Assembly: GCF_014656435.1 (NCBI RefSeq)
Contig: NZ_BNCK01000003.1
Coordinates: 372,001 to 436,000 of the forward strand
DNA length: 64,000 nucleotides
DNA from: Thalassotalea marina
GTDB lineage: Bacteria > Pseudomonadota > Gammaproteobacteria > Enterobacterales > Alteromonadaceae
Reading direction: 5' to 3'
Of this stretch, positions 9,514-17,253 are shown piece after piece. The stretch's first letter is position 1; each line of letters opens with the position of its first letter. The translations under genes and the position numbers were made by a program. The notes beneath the pieces are model-generated. The model was not told where the DNA came from and did no database searches. It saw nothing but the letters and a program-made list of their open reading frames with translations.

Positions 9514-9768
9514 GTGCAAGCAGCAATAGATAGAGAAGTATTATTGGAGAGAAGGCATTATCAAGCCGATTATTCCGTGTTATGGGATAAGCTTTCACTC
9601 GCACAGAAATTTGCAGCAAGTAGCTTAACTCAATTTGGATACGACCTAGCGTTTATCCGAAATAGTAGCATGGGAAGCTTGGCTGTTTTAATGTGTGACG
9701 GTAACGTGGCAACAATTTCTGATGAAGGTGAGATTGATACCTCTCCAACAATCACCATACGCCCGTAG
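9514..9768 (+). CDS. Conserved-looking small protein of unknown function (84 aa)
   Basis: 84 residues from a GTG start at 9514 with AAGAGG seven bases before it, and its own terminator behind; both support a real gene. Charged, helical N-terminal half (RRHYQADYSVLWDKL), then QKFAASSLTQFGYDLAFIR and a beta-like tail ending DTSPTITIRP. No signal peptide, membrane segment, cysteine pair or known motif. It is preceded by 194 non-coding bases and is divergent from tesB. I do not recognise the family. Confidence 0.75.
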   Translation: MQAAIDREVLLERRHYQADYSVLWDKLSLAQKFAASSLTQFGYDLAFIRNSSMGSLAVLMCDGNVATISDEGEIDTSPTITIRP

Positions 9769-9784
9769 GCAAAATTAGCAAAAC

Positions 9785-9809
9785 AAGGTCGCATTTAGCG
9801 GCCTTTTTT
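9785..9809 (+). terminator. Rho-independent terminator of the 84-aa gene
   Basis: AAGGTCGC pairs with GCGGCCTT (one G-T pair) around a 5-base loop and is followed by TTTTT, 16 bases behind the stop. Confidence 0.8.
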
Positions 9810-9912
9810 ATTGCCTAAATTTATTCTTATTTTCAGCTTATTAACACACATTCAAATATGTAAATAAATGTGTATTTTACTTTCTTTTAACAAAACTCTT
9901 CTGATAGGATCG

Positions 9913-9938
9913 GTACGTTATAACATAACATTACGTAC
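9913..9938. promoter_or_regulatory. Dyad, candidate operator of the TonB receptor gene
   Basis: GTACGTTAT (9913-9921) and ATTACGTAC (9930-9938) form an inverted repeat with 8 of 9 pairs and an 8-base spacer, about 150 bases upstream of the receptor start. It does not resemble a Fur box. The binding protein is unknown. Confidence 0.35.
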
Positions 9939-10091
9939 TCAGCCTGTCATAAAGATATCAAGAGCAGATCTGCTAAAGTATTCGCAAGCAGATTTATTGC
10001 TCAAAATTCTCTACACAGCTAATTACGCATACAAACAATATTTTTCTTTTTACTAGTTGTTTTAACTGGTCAACTTTTACTGGATAACCAC

Positions 10092-12194
10092 ATGAAAATT
10101 TCTGCAGTTCGCTTAGCCGTGATCAGCTGTTTAACCATCCAATCGTCGGCGCTTTTAGCTGAACAGAATTTAGAACATATAGAAGTCACTGGTAAACGCA
10201 CACCTTTATACGATACACGTGACGTCAATGCAGCAGCACTTGGTATTAAAGATGTTCTGATGCTACCTATTTCTATTCAGTCCTTTTCTGATGCGCTGAT
10301 CGTCAATCAACGCTCAAAAACCCTAGGTGATATTCTTGCCAATGACGCTTCTGTACAAAATACCTCAATTGGTGCTGTTTTTGATTTTGTCAGTTTAAGA
10401 GGCTTTCAACTAGACTGGACTAACGGATTACGCCGAGATGGCCTAGCTCTAGCACCATTTCAAGATGTACCACTAGAAAACATACAACGCATCGATGTAT
10501 TAAAAGGCCCGTCTGGCATCATTGCTGGCTTTAACAACCCTGGTGGTACCATAAACTATGTCACCAAAAGACCAACGGCTAAACCATTTGCAGAAATCAC
10601 TGCAGAAGTGAAAAGTCGAGACGGTAAATACCTTCACCTAGACTTAAGTAATACCCTTAAAAATAATGCTAACTTAGGTTACAGGGTTAACTTAGCTGTT
10701 GAAGACAATGGTGATTTTACCGGTGGCGATGATTTAACACGATATTTTGCCAGTGCTGCAATAGACATCGCGCCATCAGACAACTCAATTTTAAGACTTG
10801 ACGCGGATTTTCAAGATAAAAAAATTGCGGCACAACCGATACTTGGCTTGGCTTACGTTGACGATAAACCCGTTTTACCACCTTATGTTGATATGAGTGA
10901 TGTATTATTAGGGCAGCCTTGGGCCAAATATGAAACCCAGACCACAAACCTTGGCTTACGTTATGATTATTGGCTAAATGACAATTGGCAATGGATTAAT
11001 CAAATCGCTTATTCAAAAAATGATCGATTTACAATCTTTCCCGACATTTACCAAGTTGACCTTGAAGGTAAGGTTTTATCTTCTGATATTTTAGTAACTC
11101 CGGATGAAAGCTATCGTTCAGTATCAGCACACAGTTTTGTTAGTGGAACCGTTTTTCTTGGTGAACTCGAAAATGAACTGGTTGTTGGCGCAAGCATTCG
11201 TGATTATCAATCAGAAGATGGGCGTTGGTTTAATGTAAACAACCCTGTTGGCCATATATTTCATCCAATACACACCAAAAAGCCCAAGTATCCACAATAC
11301 CCACAAGCGACTAAAACAGACACGCGAGAAATTTCCTACTTTGTGACAAATACAATGCAATTTTCAGAGGAATTTTTTGCCACATTAGGCCTGAGACACA
11401 TCCGATATGAAAAGCAGCAACAGCAACCAAATGCCAATTGGCAAACATTAGACGACCGCAGCTTTAACACTCCAATTATAGGGTTTAATTACAAACTTGA
11501 TGACAGCTCTGCGTTTTATCTCAGTTATTCAGAAGGCGCGGGTGAAGGGGGAGTCGCCGTTATCGGTAGTGGTGCAATTAATGAAGGTGACTCACTTGGT
11601 CCTCAAGAAAGTGAACAATTAGAGCTTGGCTTTAAAATGCAGCTCGACGGCGCCAGTGTATCACTCGCAGTGTTTGAAATTGAAAAAATGCTTGAATATC
11701 ACAATCACCAAACTAACTACTTCACACAAGACGGTAAGCAGGTTCATCAAGGTATTGAAGCTAACATTAACGGCCAAGTGCACGATAACTTATCCATTGT
11801 AGCATCAGCAACTTACATGGATGCCAAGCTCGAAGACTTAGTCGGTGATGCAACACTAAATGGCAATCGACCAGCCAATGTAGCCAAATATCAAGGTAAC
11901 GTATTCTTAGATTATCAACTATCTGCCATAGAAGGTTTAAGTGCAAATTTAGGTTTGTATTATGTTGGCAACCGTGAACAAAACATCAATAACACGCTAA
12001 GCTTACCTTCGTATTCAAAAGTGGATTTAGGTGCAAAATATGAAATACCGCAACACGGAGGCACGGTGCGAGTTAAAGTAGAAAACCTATTTGATAAAGA
12101 ATATTGGAGTTCTGCTGGCGCTAAAGGTATTGATTGGGGTGTCATGCCAGGTCGCGGCCGTACGGTGATAGCGTCTTATACTTATAGTTTTTAG
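10092..12194 (+). CDS. TonB-dependent siderophore receptor
   Basis: Outer-membrane gated porin that imports an iron complex using TonB energy. 700 residues: signal peptide (about 1-23, cut after ALLA), a TonB-box-like EHIEVTG, the plug domain (about 40-160) with LPISIQSFSDALI, TLGDILANDASV and RIDVLKGPSGIIAGFNNPGG, then a 22-strand barrel ending in YTYSF with the expected terminal phenylalanine. The plug resembles the FhuE/FpvA/FoxA siderophore group, without the extra N-terminal signalling domain. No ABC transporter or siderophore gene adjoins it. The substrate cannot be named. Confidence 0.92.
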   Translation: MKISAVRLAVISCLTIQSSALLAEQNLEHIEVTGKRTPLYDTRDVNAAALGIKDVLMLPISIQSFSDALIVNQRSKTLGDILANDASVQNTSIGAVFDFVSLRGFQLDWTNGLRRDGLALAPFQDVPLENIQRIDVLKGPSGIIAGFNNPGGTINYVTKRPTAKPFAEITAEVKSRDGKYLHLDLSNTLKNNANLGYRVNLAVEDNGDFTGGDDLTRYFASAAIDIAPSDNSILRLDADFQDKKIAAQPILGLAYVDDKPVLPPYVDMSDVLLGQPWAKYETQTTNLGLRYDYWLNDNWQWINQIAYSKNDRFTIFPDIYQVDLEGKVLSSDILVTPDESYRSVSAHSFVSGTVFLGELENELVVGASIRDYQSEDGRWFNVNNPVGHIFHPIHTKKPKYPQYPQATKTDTREISYFVTNTMQFSEEFFATLGLRHIRYEKQQQQPNANWQTLDDRSFNTPIIGFNYKLDDSSAFYLSYSEGAGEGGVAVIGSGAINEGDSLGPQESEQLELGFKMQLDGASVSLAVFEIEKMLEYHNHQTNYFTQDGKQVHQGIEANINGQVHDNLSIVASATYMDAKLEDLVGDATLNGNRPANVAKYQGNVFLDYQLSAIEGLSANLGLYYVGNREQNINNTLSLPSYSKVDLGAKYEIPQHGGTVRVKVENLFDKEYWSSAGAKGIDWGVMPGRGRTVIASYTYSF

Positions 12195-12225
12195 TCATTC
12201 TTAACAATGTTAAGACACCAATAAT

Positions 12226-12253
12226 AAAAAACCCGACGAATGCCGGGTTTTTA
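12226..12253. terminator. Bidirectional terminator between receptor and rpmG
   Basis: AAAAACCCG (12227-12235) pairs with CGGGTTTTT (12244-12252) around an 8-base loop; T-runs exist in both directions, serving the convergent receptor and rpmBG genes. A smaller hairpin CTTAAC/GTTAAG lies just before it. Confidence 0.85.
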
Positions 12254-12270
12254 TAACTTGGAAACAAGAA

Positions 12271-12426
12271 TTACTTAATTTTCGCTTCTTTGTAAATTAC
12301 GTGCTTACGAATTTTTGGATCAAACTTTTTGATTTCCATCTTCTCAGGCATAGTCTTTTTATTCTTGTCTGTAGTATAAAAATGACCTGTGCCAGCACTA
12401 GATACTAAACGAATTTTATCACGCAT
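12271..12426 (-). CDS. rpmG: 50S ribosomal protein L33
   Basis: 51-residue ribosomal protein, read from the complement: begins [19 protein letters not shown] and ends [11 protein letters not shown]. The [17 protein letters not shown] segment is typical of L33. It is the cysteine-free form that does not need zinc. The gene lies 10 bases behind rpmB in the conserved rpmB-rpmG order, with a strong terminator after it. Confidence 0.97.
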   Translation of the reverse strand: MRDKIRLVSSAGTGHFYTTDKNKKTMPEKMEIKKFDPKIRKHVIYKEAKIK

Positions 12427-12436
12427 GATTTATTCC

Positions 12437-12673
12437 TTAGATTTTTTCGCCACGGGCACGAATATCAGCTAATACTGCATCAATGCCTTTCTTGTCGATA
12501 ATACGCATTCCTTTCGGAGTTAAACGTAATTTAACGAAACGGTTTTCACTCTCAACCCAAAAACGGTGAGATTGAAGGTTAGGTAAGAAACGACGACGAG
12601 TTGCGTTTCTTGCGTGAGAACGGTTGTTCCCAACTACTGGTTTTTTGCCGGTTACTTGGCAAACTCTAGACAT
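12437..12673 (-). CDS. rpmB: 50S ribosomal protein L28
   Basis: 78-residue large-subunit protein: [17 protein letters not shown], then [16 protein letters not shown] and a [16 protein letters not shown] tail. A GTG three codons upstream is also open, but the ATG at 12673 has GGAG eight bases before it and gives the standard N-terminus. First gene of the rpmB-rpmG operon. Confidence 0.97.
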   Translation of the reverse strand: MSRVCQVTGKKPVVGNNRSHARNATRRRFLPNLQSHRFWVESENRFVKLRLTPKGMRIIDKKGIDAVLADIRARGEKI

Positions 12674-12753
12674 GTGAGTCACTCCAAAATTAATTTCAGC
12701 TCGAGCTATATTTCCCCATGGCCGTCGCCTCGGGATCCTGAAAAAGGTGGCAT

Positions 12754-12783
12754 ATTATAGTGAAACTGATTATTGAAATCTAG
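12754..12783 (-). promoter_or_regulatory. Candidate sigma-70 promoter of rpmBG
   Basis: On the complement a perfect TATAAT (12754-12759) lies about 80 bases upstream of rpmB. The -35 region 17 bases further up reads TAGATT, a poor match, so only the -10 is convincing. Confidence 0.45.
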
Positions 12784-12925
12784 TTTTAATCACCCTTAAG
12801 TGATCATTTTGTACAAATAAACTTTATAAACAACGAGTTAAAGATGGTTTTTGTGCAATAAATAGCAAATTGTAAGCCCATAGAGCGTTTATTTGCTACC
12901 CGCTTTGGGCTAATAATGAACAAAT

Positions 12926-13309
12926 TTAGTTTACATTAGAGTCTAAAAGTTTACTCAATTTCTCTTGCTGTTCTTTATTGCACAATTCATTTATTAAGAT
13001 GCGAATAATGTGTGATTTTGCTAAATTCGTTTCCAATGATAAAGAGTGCAATTGCTTTATCGCTTCTTCACTAAGCGTAAATGTAGCATGTCGATACGGC
13101 TTTTTATTTTCTTCTTCTCTTTGTTTTAATTGGCTAGCCGCTGCTAAGGCTTCTTTTAAATCAGCAGGATGGTTCACACCTTCACTCACCAGTTGCGGAT
13201 TACCTTTGGCATAGTTTTCCGCATCAGCAATAAATTCATCTACTGTGAAGGTTCTTTTCTTTTTATTATCTTTGCCATCCGTGCTTTTTTTTAAATCAGT
13301 TAAACTCAT
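12926..13309 (-). CDS. Ribbon-helix-helix protein, partner of ParA-like ATPase
   Basis: 127 residues. The N-terminal half is charged and probably extended (KDNKKKRTFTVDEFIADAENYAKG); the C-terminal third (about 80-118) fits a ribbon-helix-helix fold: beta strand RHATFTLS, helix EEAIKQLHSLSLETN, helix AKSHIIRILINEL. The start lies within the end of the ParA gene (14-base overlap), so the two are translationally coupled. By analogy with ParA/RHH pairs of plasmids and some chromosomal loci, it would bind DNA and stimulate the ATPase; this is inferred from fold and position. Confidence 0.75.
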   Translation of the reverse strand: MSLTDLKKSTDGKDNKKKRTFTVDEFIADAENYAKGNPQLVSEGVNHPADLKEALAAASQLKQREEENKKPYRHATFTLSEEAIKQLHSLSLETNLAKSHIIRILINELCNKEQQEKLSKLLDSNVN

Positions 13310-13964
13310 GTGAGTTGTCCGGTTTCATCGCTAAAAGCTCCTCTGCAATGGCAATAATTTCACTCGCAGCTTTGCCATCAGGATCAATTTCCAATACAGA
13401 TGACCCTTTTTCTTCACTGTCATCATATATATTTCGGTTGTATGTAACAGAATCTAACACATTTATGCCATATGAACTACACACCTCTTTAGCTTCAAGT
13501 ATTCTATTGGCTTGAGTAGGCAATGCGGGGCACTGGGTAATAACAAATGAGGCTAACATTTTTGGATTGACCATTTTACAGGTGCTAAGCATATCTTCCA
13601 TATGCGGCACCGTTTTTAGATCTCGACGTTTAGGGCGTAGCGGAATAACGACATGCTCAGCAACCGACATAGCCGCTCGAAGCGCAAGGTTATCTTGACC
13701 ACCGCAATCAACAATAACATAGTCGTAGTGCTGTTTAAGGCTAAGTAAATCATTGCGAATTTTACCGTACAACTGAATACAGTTTATCGCAGGTAAAGTG
13801 GGATCGGTATTTCGTGCTTGAATCCAATCTGACGTGGTGCGTTGAGGGTCACAATCCACCATTAACACAATCGCATTTTTATGCTTTGCAAAATAAACGG
13901 CTAAGTTTTGGGCCATACAGCTTTTGCCGCTGCCACCTTTTTCGCCGCCAACTAAGATCATCAT
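13296..13964 (-). CDS. ParA-family ATPase (MinD/ParA, chromosomal orphan)
   Basis: 222 residues with a deviant Walker A motif GGEKGGSGKS at residues 6-15, the switch I region VDCDPQRTTSDW and a Walker B-like YVIVDCGGQDN. Proteins of this kind position DNA or large complexes along the nucleoid or membrane by ATP-driven dimer cycles. This is not the main chromosomal soj/parA, which would sit beside parB near gidB. The pair lies between rpmB and radC with a PilZ protein upstream, an unusual place. The cargo is unknown. Confidence 0.85.
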   Translation of the reverse strand: MMILVGGEKGGSGKSCMAQNLAVYFAKHKNAIVLMVDCDPQRTTSDWIQARNTDPTLPAINCIQLYGKIRNDLLSLKQHYDYVIVDCGGQDNLALRAAMSVAEHVVIPLRPKRRDLKTVPHMEDMLSTCKMVNPKMLASFVITQCPALPTQANRILEAKEVCSSYGINVLDSVTYNRNIYDDSEEKGSSVLEIDPDGKAASEIIAIAEELLAMKPDNSHEFN

Positions 13965-14032
13965 ATCGCCGAATCCTTCTACTACTACAAATTTTTAATG
14001 AAGTTTATTCAGTATAGACTAATTATTAAGGG

Positions 14033-14338
14033 TTATTCGTCCAGCCTAAGTGCAATTTCAAACCAGCCATTATCTTGTTGAATACAACGAATGACTTTTC
14101 CTTTAAGTTGTTGCGAATTTTTCGCTGCAGCCTGGAAAACAACCGTTGTTTCTGTATCCAAAGGAATCGCCTGATCACAATCGAGTTTTAAGCCGCCTTT
14201 AGAGAAGTCTAAACATGCAATTTTTTTATTGATTACTTGCCCTTGTTCATTGGTCCAGTGAATGTCTATCAGTTCTTTTTCCATATCAAGACGCATGGCT
14301 TGTCTGCGTTCAGATTGCTGATCATCTTGCTCGTTCAT
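14033..14338 (-). CDS. PilZ-domain protein, probable cyclic-di-GMP receptor
   Basis: 101 residues that are essentially one PilZ domain. Both binding motifs are visible: the RxxxR-type element SERRQAMRLDM (about 9-19) and DFSKGGLKLD (about 44-53), matching D/NxSxxG. It should bind cyclic di-GMP in the cytoplasm and pass the signal to a partner. A very strong ribosome-binding site (AAGGGGGGG) precedes the ATG. It lies 68 bases upstream of the ParA gene and 92 behind radC; co-transcription with parA is possible. Confidence 0.88.
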   Translation of the reverse strand: MNEQDDQQSERRQAMRLDMEKELIDIHWTNEQGQVINKKIACLDFSKGGLKLDCDQAIPLDTETTVVFQAAAKNSQQLKGKVIRCIQQDNGWFEIALRLDE

Positions 14339-14430
14339 AAACCCCCCCTTACTTTTCCAATTACTTTAAAATTAACGGTGAAATAAAATATGTGCAAGCT
14401 ATTTGATTATTATTTATCCGCGAGAAAACG

Positions 14431-15102
14431 TCACAGTAACCGATTGTCAGCAAAGGAGTAGCTTTTGTGACCAGCTACAATGATGTGATCTAGCACTTTA
14501 ATATCAATGAGGTCTAACGCTTGTACAAGCTGTGTAGTTAAGCGAATGTCAGCATTACTTGGTGACGACAACCCTGAAGGATGGTTATGCGACAAAATCA
14601 CGCTCGCAGCTCGATGTTTAAGTGCTTGTTCAGCAACAACTCTTGGATATACCGCCGCAGCATTAATGGTGCCGTAAAACAGTTTGTCAAAGCTGATGAC
14701 CTGATGCTGTGTATTTAAAAACAAAACCGCAAAAACTTCTCGCGTTTCATCTCGCAACTGTGCCACCAAAAACTGTTTTGAATCTTGTGAGCTGGTTAAC
14801 GCTGTTTTTTGCTGTAATTCTTCTGTTAAATATCGTTTTGACATTTCAAGACAGGCTTGAAGCTGCACAAATTTCGCCACTCCTAAACCCCTAATATGGC
14901 AAAATTCTTCTTTATTGGCCTGAAATATTGCCGAGATACTGCCAAAGGTATTGAGCAGTTGTCGAGCAAGGCTGACCACGTCGGTTCCTTTCACTCCTGT
15001 CCTAAGAAATATCGCCAACAGCTCTGCATCTGACAGGCTTGGCGCGCCAAAGTGTAAGAGCTTTTCTCTTGGCTGCTCCTGAATAGGCCATTCTTTAATC
15101 AT
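14431..15102 (-). CDS. radC: RadC family JAB-domain protein
   Basis: 223 residues: an N-terminal helix-hairpin-helix part (PSLSDAELLAIFLRTGVKG, RGLGVAKFVQLQAC) and a C-terminal JAB/MPN metalloprotease-like domain with the JAMM motif SHNHPSG...SNADIRLT. The old role in DNA repair is not established for the family. AAGGAAG precedes the ATG. Divergent from coaBC, as in E. coli. Confidence 0.95.
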   Translation of the reverse strand: MIKEWPIQEQPREKLLHFGAPSLSDAELLAIFLRTGVKGTDVVSLARQLLNTFGSISAIFQANKEEFCHIRGLGVAKFVQLQACLEMSKRYLTEELQQKTALTSSQDSKQFLVAQLRDETREVFAVLFLNTQHQVISFDKLFYGTINAAAVYPRVVAEQALKHRAASVILSHNHPSGLSSPSNADIRLTTQLVQALDLIDIKVLDHIIVAGHKSYSFADNRLL

Positions 15103-15293
15103 AATTGCTTCCTTGCATCTTAACCTTTAAAACGCTAACTGCTTTGTTTCCATCCATAGAAAAGTGCTTAATCACAGTTAATTTATTCGGTGTAAATTTG
15201 TTGTACAGCTACCTATTGGGTAGCAATGTTAAATTTCATCGTTTGATGATATTCTTTACAAAACCTTTAAAAACATAGCTCGAAATCAACCAT

Positions 15294-16496
15294 ATGCAAA
15301 AGCTTGCAGGCAAAAACATTCTTCTTGGTATTACTGGCGGTATTGCTGCTTACAAAACCCCTGAACTTGTCAGGCGCATTAAAGATCATGGTGCAAATGT
15401 TCGAGTTGTAATGACAGATAGCGCTAAAGCCTTTGTTTCACCTTTATCCCTGCAAGCAGTATCAGCCAATGCGGTTTCAGATAGTTTGCTCGATAAAGAA
15501 GCAGAATTAGCCATGGGACATATAGAACTAGCCAAGTGGGCTGACCAAATTGTCATTGCACCTGCAAGTGCAAATACCATGGCCAATATTGCACATGGTA
15601 TGGCCAGCGATTTGTTAACCACTATCGTGCTCGCCACCACAGCGCCTATTGCAATAGTTCCAGCAATGAACCAACAAATGTGGCACACTGCAGTCACCCA
15701 ACAAAACGTTGAGCGACTACAAGCCCTCGGATTTAGTCTTTGGGGCCCTGGGCAAGGTGAGCAAGCATGTGGCGATGTTGGTTTTGGTCGCATGATCGAA
15801 GTTGAAGACATTGTTGAGCGTTTATGTGCAACACAAGAGCAACCATTACTCGGTCAACATTGGGTAATAACCGCTGGCCCAACGCGAGAAGCAATAGACC
15901 CTGTTCGTTACATCTCAAACCATAGCTCGGGCAAAATGGGCTATGCCATCGCGGCTCAAGCAGTCGCGGCTGGAGCATCCGTTTCGTTAATCTCTGGTCC
16001 AGTAAATTTAGCACCACCACAAGGCTGTGAATTAATTGCCGTGGAAAGTGCACAACAGATGCATCAAGCAGCGCTGACTTTAGCCCCTAAAGCCAATGTT
16101 TTTGTAGCCTGTGCTGCAGTAGCTGACTATCGTTTGGCTAAAGTTGCTGATCAAAAAATGAAAAAAACACCAGGTCAAGATGAGCTAACATTAACCCTGG
16201 TAAAAAACCCAGATATAGTGGCAGACGTCGCTAAACTTGCCGATAAACCTTTTACCGTAGGTTTTGCGGCTGAAACGCAAGATGTTGAGCAATATGCAAA
16301 AGACAAACTAGCTCGTAAAGGTTTAGATTTAATCGCCGCCAATAACGTCGCTATTGAAGGTCAGGGGTTTAACAGCGATCAAAATGCACTGACCGTTTAT
16401 AGTGCAAACAATGCCTTTGATTTACCCTTGGGCAATAAGTCAGCTGTTGCAAAACAATTGATTGAGATAATTGCGCGTCATTTTGATGAAAGTTAA
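15294..16496 (+). CDS. coaBC: Bifunctional phosphopantothenoylcysteine decarboxylase/synthetase
   Basis: Two steps of coenzyme A synthesis: CTP-dependent coupling of cysteine to 4'-phosphopantothenate and FMN-dependent decarboxylation. 400 residues. The N-terminal CoaC flavoprotein domain (about 1-185) has GITGGIAAYK, the catalytic histidine in AMGHIELAKWAD, APASANTMANIA and the cysteine of GEQACGDVGFGR. The C-terminal CoaB domain starts at GQHWVITAGPTREAIDPVR and holds ISNHSSGKMGYA and the VKNPDIVADVA loop. Divergent from radC over 191 bases. The next gene is slmA; dut, which sits between them in E. coli, is absent. Confidence 0.97.
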   Translation: MQKLAGKNILLGITGGIAAYKTPELVRRIKDHGANVRVVMTDSAKAFVSPLSLQAVSANAVSDSLLDKEAELAMGHIELAKWADQIVIAPASANTMANIAHGMASDLLTTIVLATTAPIAIVPAMNQQMWHTAVTQQNVERLQALGFSLWGPGQGEQACGDVGFGRMIEVEDIVERLCATQEQPLLGQHWVITAGPTREAIDPVRYISNHSSGKMGYAIAAQAVAAGASVSLISGPVNLAPPQGCELIAVESAQQMHQAALTLAPKANVFVACAAVADYRLAKVADQKMKKTPGQDELTLTLVKNPDIVADVAKLADKPFTVGFAAETQDVEQYAKDKLARKGLDLIAANNVAIEGQGFNSDQNALTVYSANNAFDLPLGNKSAVAKQLIEIIARHFDES

Positions 16497-16560
16497 AACA
16501 TAAATCGTTACAATCAGCAACACTAGACGCTATTAACAAGAATAACTTAGAGAATTATTT

Positions 16561-17145
16561 ATGTCGGTTTCTCAAAAACCTAACCGTAAACAGCAAATCT
16601 TAGAATGTTTAGCATTAATGTTACAATCTAGCCCTGGCCAACGTATCACTACAGCAAAATTAGCTGAACAGGTTGGCGTATCAGAAGCGGCACTTTATCG
16701 TCACTTCCCTTCAAAAGCTCGGATGTTTGAAGGCTTGATTGAGTTTATTGAAGAATCGATTTTTTCGCGCGTTAACCTTATTTTATCTGATCACAAAGAG
16801 GCGCTTGTTCGCTGTCATCACATCTTACATGTGTTGCTTATTTTTGCTGAGCGTAATCCAGGAATGTGTCGTATTTTATCTGGTGATGCACTGATGGGAG
16901 AAAACGAACGTTTACGCACTCGTGTTAACCAGTTTTTTGAAAAACTAGAATCCCAATTTAAACAAATTTTGCGTGAACGTAAGCTAAGAGAAGGCAAAGG
17001 TTTTGAAATTAATGAATTGGCACTAGCCAATATTCTTGTCGCTTTTGCTGAAGGAAAAATTAGCCAGTATGTACGTTCTGGATTTGATAAAAAGCCAAGC
17101 GACAACTTTAACGATCAATGGCTATTTTTAATGGCAAGCAAATAG
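16561..17145 (+). CDS. slmA: Nucleoid occlusion factor SlmA
   Basis: TetR-family DNA-binding protein that, bound to its chromosomal sites, blocks FtsZ polymerisation over the nucleoid. 194 residues: N-terminal helix-turn-helix [25 protein letters not shown] (described by its position, 29-53), then the SlmA-specific body ([41 protein letters not shown]). Length and position behind coaBC match the gammaproteobacterial gene. A terminator follows. Confidence 0.95.
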   Translation: MSVSQKPNRKQQILECLALMLQSSPGQRITTAKLAEQVGVSEAALYRHFPSKARMFEGLIEFIEESIFSRVNLILSDHKEALVRCHHILHVLLIFAERNPGMCRILSGDALMGENERLRTRVNQFFEKLESQFKQILRERKLREGKGFEINELALANILVAFAEGKISQYVRSGFDKKPSDNFNDQWLFLMASK

Positions 17146-17170
17146 CGTCCAATCTAAATTTTATCCAAAA

Positions 17171-17199
17171 AAACGCTGAATTATCGGCGTTTCTTTTTA
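17171..17199 (+). terminator. Rho-independent terminator of slmA
   Basis: AAACGCTGA pairs with TCGGCGTTT (one G-T pair) around a 4-base loop ATTA, followed by CTTTTTA, 25 bases behind the stop. Confidence 0.8.
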
Positions 17200-17253
17200 T
17201 ATATTCGACATTAAAACAACTAATATTTTTAACGCACCCAATGAGGAATCAAC

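Larger units (their letters stand above)
9769..10091. other. Gene-free stretch upstream of the TonB receptor
   Basis: The 323 bases contain the terminator at 9785-9809 and an AT-rich region with a dyad at 9913-9938. A 62-codon ORF here (9868-10056) lacks a ribosome-binding site and looks accidental. I see no good Fur box, although the gene behind is a siderophore receptor. Confidence 0.5.

Noticed and set aside
9868-10056. 62-codon ORF upstream of the TonB receptor
   Set aside because: No ribosome-binding site, low-complexity AT-rich composition, and it covers the probable promoter region of the receptor.
12926-13964. Integrated plasmid partition locus
   Set aside because: ParA plus RHH could suggest plasmid origin, but no replication, mobilisation or integrase gene and no flanking direct repeats are seen.
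15386-15811. 141-codon ORF antisense to coaBC
   Set aside because: Complementary to a strongly conserved gene; its cysteine/serine-rich sequence is the usual artefact of reading the opposite strand.
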